Positions 61,717-64,000 of a DNA stretch of 64,000 bases are shown here, piece by piece. Both the position numbers and the translations under genes were made by a program. Source of the stretch: Halorarum salinum (lineage in GTDB: Archaea; Halobacteriota; Halobacteria; Halobacteriales; Haloferacaceae); the NCBI RefSeq assembly GCF_013402875.1, contig NZ_CP058579.1, positions 558,001 to 622,000 on the forward strand, in the 5' to 3' direction. Under the pieces are notes generated by a model, which saw nothing but the letters and a program-made list of their open reading frames with translations, did no database searches and was not told the origin of the DNA. Numbering within the stretch: position 1 is the first letter of the stretch; every line of letters begins with the position of its first letter.

Positions 61717-62445
61717 ATGACGCAGTTCCCCGAGTTCGAGGTCGTTCCGGCGGTGGACGTGAAGGACGGCGAGACCGTCCAGCTCGTCGGGGGCGAGCCG
61801 GGAACCGGCTCGCGCCACGGCGACCCGGTCGAGGTCGCCGAGCGCTGGGTCCGGGAGGGCGCGCGGACGCTCCACCTCGTCGACCTCGACGGCGCGTTCG
61901 TCGGCGAGCGGGAGAACGCGCCCGCACTCGAGGCCATCGTCGACGCCGTCGGCGACGAGGTCGGCCTCCAGGTGGGCGGCGGCATCCGCTCGGCGGGCGA
62001 CGCGGCCGCGCTGCTCGACCGCGGCGTCGACCGCGTGATCCTCGGCACCGCCGCGGTCGAGAACCCCGACGTCGTCGCCGAGATATCGGCGGAGTACCCG
62101 GGGAGCGTGATGGTCAGCCTCGACGCGAAGGACGGCGAGGTCGTCGTCTCCGGCTGGACCGAGGGCACCGGGCTCGACCCCGCCGAGGCGGCGGGCCGCT
62201 ACGAGGAGCTCGGCGCCGGCGCCGTCCTCTTCACCGACGTGGACGTCGAGGGACGGCTCGAAGGGGTGAACCGCGAGGCGGTCGAGCGCGTCGTCGACGC
62301 CGTGGAGATCCCGGTCGTCGCCTCCGGCGGGGTCGCCTCGCTGGCGGACGTGCGGGAACTGCGCGAGGCCGGCGCCGCCGCGGTCGTGGTCGGCACCGCC
62401 CTGTACGAGGGGCGGTTCACGCTCCGCGAGGCGCTGGACGCCTGA
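61717..62445 (+). CDS. hisA: Phosphoribosylformimino-5-aminoimidazole carboxamide ribotide isomerase
   Basis: The 242-residue TIM barrel shows FEVVPAVDVKDGETVQLVGG, LHLVDLDGAFVGERENAPAL, VGLQVGGGIRSAGDAAALLD, RVILGTAAVENPDVVAEISA, GAVLFTDVDVEGRLEGVNRE and PVVASGGVASLADVRELREA. The N-terminal Asp of VPAVDVKDG and the Asp of FTDVDVEG are the catalytic acid/base pair. It performs the fourth step of histidine synthesis. Histidine gene hisB follows 392 bases downstream. Confidence 0.95.
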   Translation: MTQFPEFEVVPAVDVKDGETVQLVGGEPGTGSRHGDPVEVAERWVREGARTLHLVDLDGAFVGERENAPALEAIVDAVGDEVGLQVGGGIRSAGDAAALLDRGVDRVILGTAAVENPDVVAEISAEYPGSVMVSLDAKDGEVVVSGWTEGTGLDPAEAAGRYEELGAGAVLFTDVDVEGRLEGVNREAVERVVDAVEIPVVASGGVASLADVRELREAGAAAVVVGTALYEGRFTLREALDA

Positions 62446-62511
62446 CGACGTCCGGGGAAGGCGGGTCCTCCCGCCGGTCGCCGACCGACCTCCGGACCCG
62501 CCGCCCCGACC

Positions 62512-62664
62512 TCACTCGCCGAGGAACCGCGAGAGCGACGCGACGGCGAAGGTCGTCGAGAGCGCGACGAGCGTGACGCCCGCGACGACGCCCAGCGCCG
62601 TCGCCGAGGCGATGGAGACGGACCCGCCCGCGAACGCGAGCAGCGCGGGGAACTCCGATTGCAT
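62512..62664 (-). CDS. Small single-span membrane protein between hisA and hisB
   Basis: A 50-residue frame on the reverse strand (MQSEFPALLAFAGGSVSIAS, ATALGVVAGVTLVALSTTFA, VASLSRFLGE) forms one or two hydrophobic helices with a short charged end. The hydrophobicity and good codon positions make it a believable small membrane protein rather than a shadow, but no family is recognised. Confidence 0.5.
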   Translation of the reverse strand: MQSEFPALLAFAGGSVSIASATALGVVAGVTLVALSTTFAVASLSRFLGE

Positions 62665-62837
62665 GGACCCGACCGACGGGCCCCGACGTCATGAACCCCG
62701 AGCAGACGGCCGTCTGACGTGTCTGACGGGTGACGGACGGGCGGGGGTGGCACCCGCGGCGGCGTCCGCCAGCCGGGTGCGGGAACCGCACCCACGGTTC
62801 CGCAACCGTCTTGGCGGGTCCGCCCCGAGGTCCGCCC

Positions 62838-63428
62838 ATGAGCGACCGTACGGCCGCCGTCACGCGGGGGACGGCGGAGACGGAGATCGAACTCACGCTG
62901 GGGGTCGACGGCGACGGCGACCACGAGGTCGACACCGGCGTCGGCTTTCTGGACCACATGCTCGCCGCGCTGGCGAAACACGGCCTGTTCGACCTGACCG
63001 TCCGGTGTGACGGCGACCTGGAGGTCGACGACCACCACACCGTGGAGGACGTGGCCATCGTGCTCGGCGAGGCGTTCGACGAGGCGCTCGGCGACCGGCG
63101 CGGCATCCGCCGCTACGCCGACCGCCGGGTGCCGCTGGACGAGGCCGTCGCGAGCGTCGTCGTGGACGTGTCCGGCCGGCCGCACTTCGAGTGGTCGGGG
63201 GAGTTCTCCCAGGACCGGGTGGGGGAGTTCACGAGCGACATGGCCCGCCACTTCGCCTACTCGCTGGCGACCAACGCCGGCCTGACGCTCCACGCGTCGA
63301 TCGAGTCGGGCGTGAACGCCCACCACGAGGTCGAGGCGCTGTTCAAGGCGCTCGCGCGGGCGCTGGACGACGCGACGCGGCTGGACGAACGCCGGAGCGA
63401 GGTGCCGAGCACGAAGGGCGACCTCTGA
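62838..63428 (+). CDS. hisB: Imidazoleglycerol-phosphate dehydratase
   Basis: The 196-residue enzyme shows [71 protein letters not shown] and [19 protein letters not shown], with paired His-x-x-x-Glu metal sites. It dehydrates imidazole glycerol phosphate in histidine synthesis. Start at [14 protein letters not shown]; the frame upstream is open but unlike HisB. Confidence 0.96.
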   Translation: MSDRTAAVTRGTAETEIELTLGVDGDGDHEVDTGVGFLDHMLAALAKHGLFDLTVRCDGDLEVDDHHTVEDVAIVLGEAFDEALGDRRGIRRYADRRVPLDEAVASVVVDVSGRPHFEWSGEFSQDRVGEFTSDMARHFAYSLATNAGLTLHASIESGVNAHHEVEALFKALARALDDATRLDERRSEVPSTKGDL

Positions 63429-63461
63429 GCGGAAGTCCGTCGCCGGGGCGCCGACGACGGG

Positions 63462-64000
63462 TCAACTCGGCAGCCGACCCGTTCGCTCGAGGAACACGAG
63501 GACGACGATGGAGGCCCCGAGGAGGAGCGCCGCGCCGCCGAACACCGAGTCGTAGGAGTACCCGCGCTCGACGAACAGACCCAGGGCGTACGAGCCGAGC
63601 GCCTGCGTCAGCATCCACGTGGAACTGAACGCGGCGTAGGCGCTACCCCGCGTCGAGTCCGGGAGCGTGTCGAGGAGGTAGGTGTCCACCGCCGGGAACA
63701 GCGCGTGGACGACGAAGCCGACGACGGCGGTGATCACGACCAGCGGAAGCAGCCCTTCCGCCATCGTCAACGCGAGCAGGCTGGCGGAGAACGCGCCGAC
63801 GATCCCGAGCAGGTACGGGACGTGGGGGAGCCTGTCGGCCAGGTCGCCGCCGAAGTAGAACGCGGGGACGCCGGCGGCGAAGACGATCGTGAGCATCGCT
63901 CCCGCCGCCCGGTCGGAGAGCCCCTTCGACTGCATGTACAGTTCGTAGAAGTTGAACACGCCCTGCCAGACGAACACCGCCGCGCCGACGATCGCCAGCG
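63462..64000 (-). CDS. Major facilitator superfamily transporter, N-terminus beyond the window
   Basis: The visible roughly 178 residues are the C-terminal half of an MFS permease with six hydrophobic helices and the cytoplasmic loop FYFGGDLADRLPHVPYLLGI; TLPDSTRGSAYAAFSSTWML is the typical second-half conserved loop. The frame continues to the window edge (LAIVGAAVFVWQGVFNF), so the start is outside. Substrate unknown. It converges with hisB, 33 bases away. Confidence 0.83.
   Translation of the reverse strand, partial: LAIVGAAVFVWQGVFNFYELYMQSKGLSDRAAGAMLTIVFAAGVPAFYFGGDLADRLPHVPYLLGIVGAFSASLLALTMAEGLLPLVVITAVVGFVVHALFPAVDTYLLDTLPDSTRGSAYAAFSSTWMLTQALGSYALGLFVERGYSYDSVFGGAALLLGASIVVLVFLERTGRLPS

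Overview
The window is chromosomal DNA of a haloarchaeon (class Halobacteria). The evidence is a very high GC content, strongly acidic protein products, a gas-vesicle operon, archaeal replication proteins (small RFC subunit and the large subunit of DNA polymerase D), a SAMP2-type ubiquitin-like modifier, archaeal CheF adaptors, and many genes whose start codon lies about 26-30 bases downstream of a TATA-like box with no leader. The genus cannot be settled from the sequence alone.

Layout. 1-3.8 kb: the 3' part of a gas-vesicle accessory operon (gvpG-H-I-J-K-L-M, every junction overlapping). 3.8-9 kb: a small conserved protein, a lipoprotein glycerophosphodiesterase, a DUF2298 membrane protein, and a divergent glycosyltransferase/GtrA pair. 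9-13.4 kb: initiator tRNA-Met followed by a surface/secretion patch (GH5-like lipoprotein, beta-helix protein, sequon-rich membrane protein). 13.4-19 kb: a Rieske protein, a pabB-pabA-pabC operon, a helix-hairpin-helix protein and aroE. 19-23.6 kb: two CaCA exchangers, a small ferredoxin and an NhaC antiporter. 23.7-26.6 kb: an HxlR regulator divergent from a DoxX/DsbA-like/glutathione-transferase-like redox cluster. 26.9-32.6 kb: housekeeping genes (rpiA, a DUF1931 histone-fold protein, larB, zinc-ribbon protein, GIY-YIG protein, flavin reductase, phosphohexomutase) and an acetyltransferase-samp2 pair. 32.9-39.7 kb: a bactofilin-like membrane protein, rfcS, a PPC-domain protein and an intein-free polC. 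39.7-41.5 kb: a small lower-GC patch with a thioredoxin-reductase-like remnant and three regulators. 41.6-45.8 kb: zinc-ribbon protein, panE, sulfatase-like protein, NifU-like protein, DUF5783 protein. 46-50.7 kb: a RAD55/KaiC-type ATPase cluster and a large secreted nuclease-lamin-tail protein. 50.9-57.7 kb: chemotaxis genes cheW (reverse), then cheB-cheA-cheR-HEAT-cheF. 58-61.6 kb: a GNAT gene, a broken copy of a cheF 3' end, a carotenoid oxygenase and a second full cheF. 61.7-64 kb: hisA, a small membrane ORF, hisB and a truncated MFS transporter.

The most interesting items are: the carotenoid oxygenase gene flanked by two same-orientation cheF 3' ends, one only a remnant; an intergenic repeat family with at least three clear copies and one degenerate one, two of them bracketing the bactofilin/rfcS genes; the thermonuclease + DUF4350-like + four lamin-tail exported protein; the ATPase cluster beside the chemotaxis genes, one member of which has a degenerate P-loop; and the compact HxlR-controlled redox cluster with a palindrome between its divergent promoters. 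Family assignments rest on remembered motifs and gene order; no database search was run.
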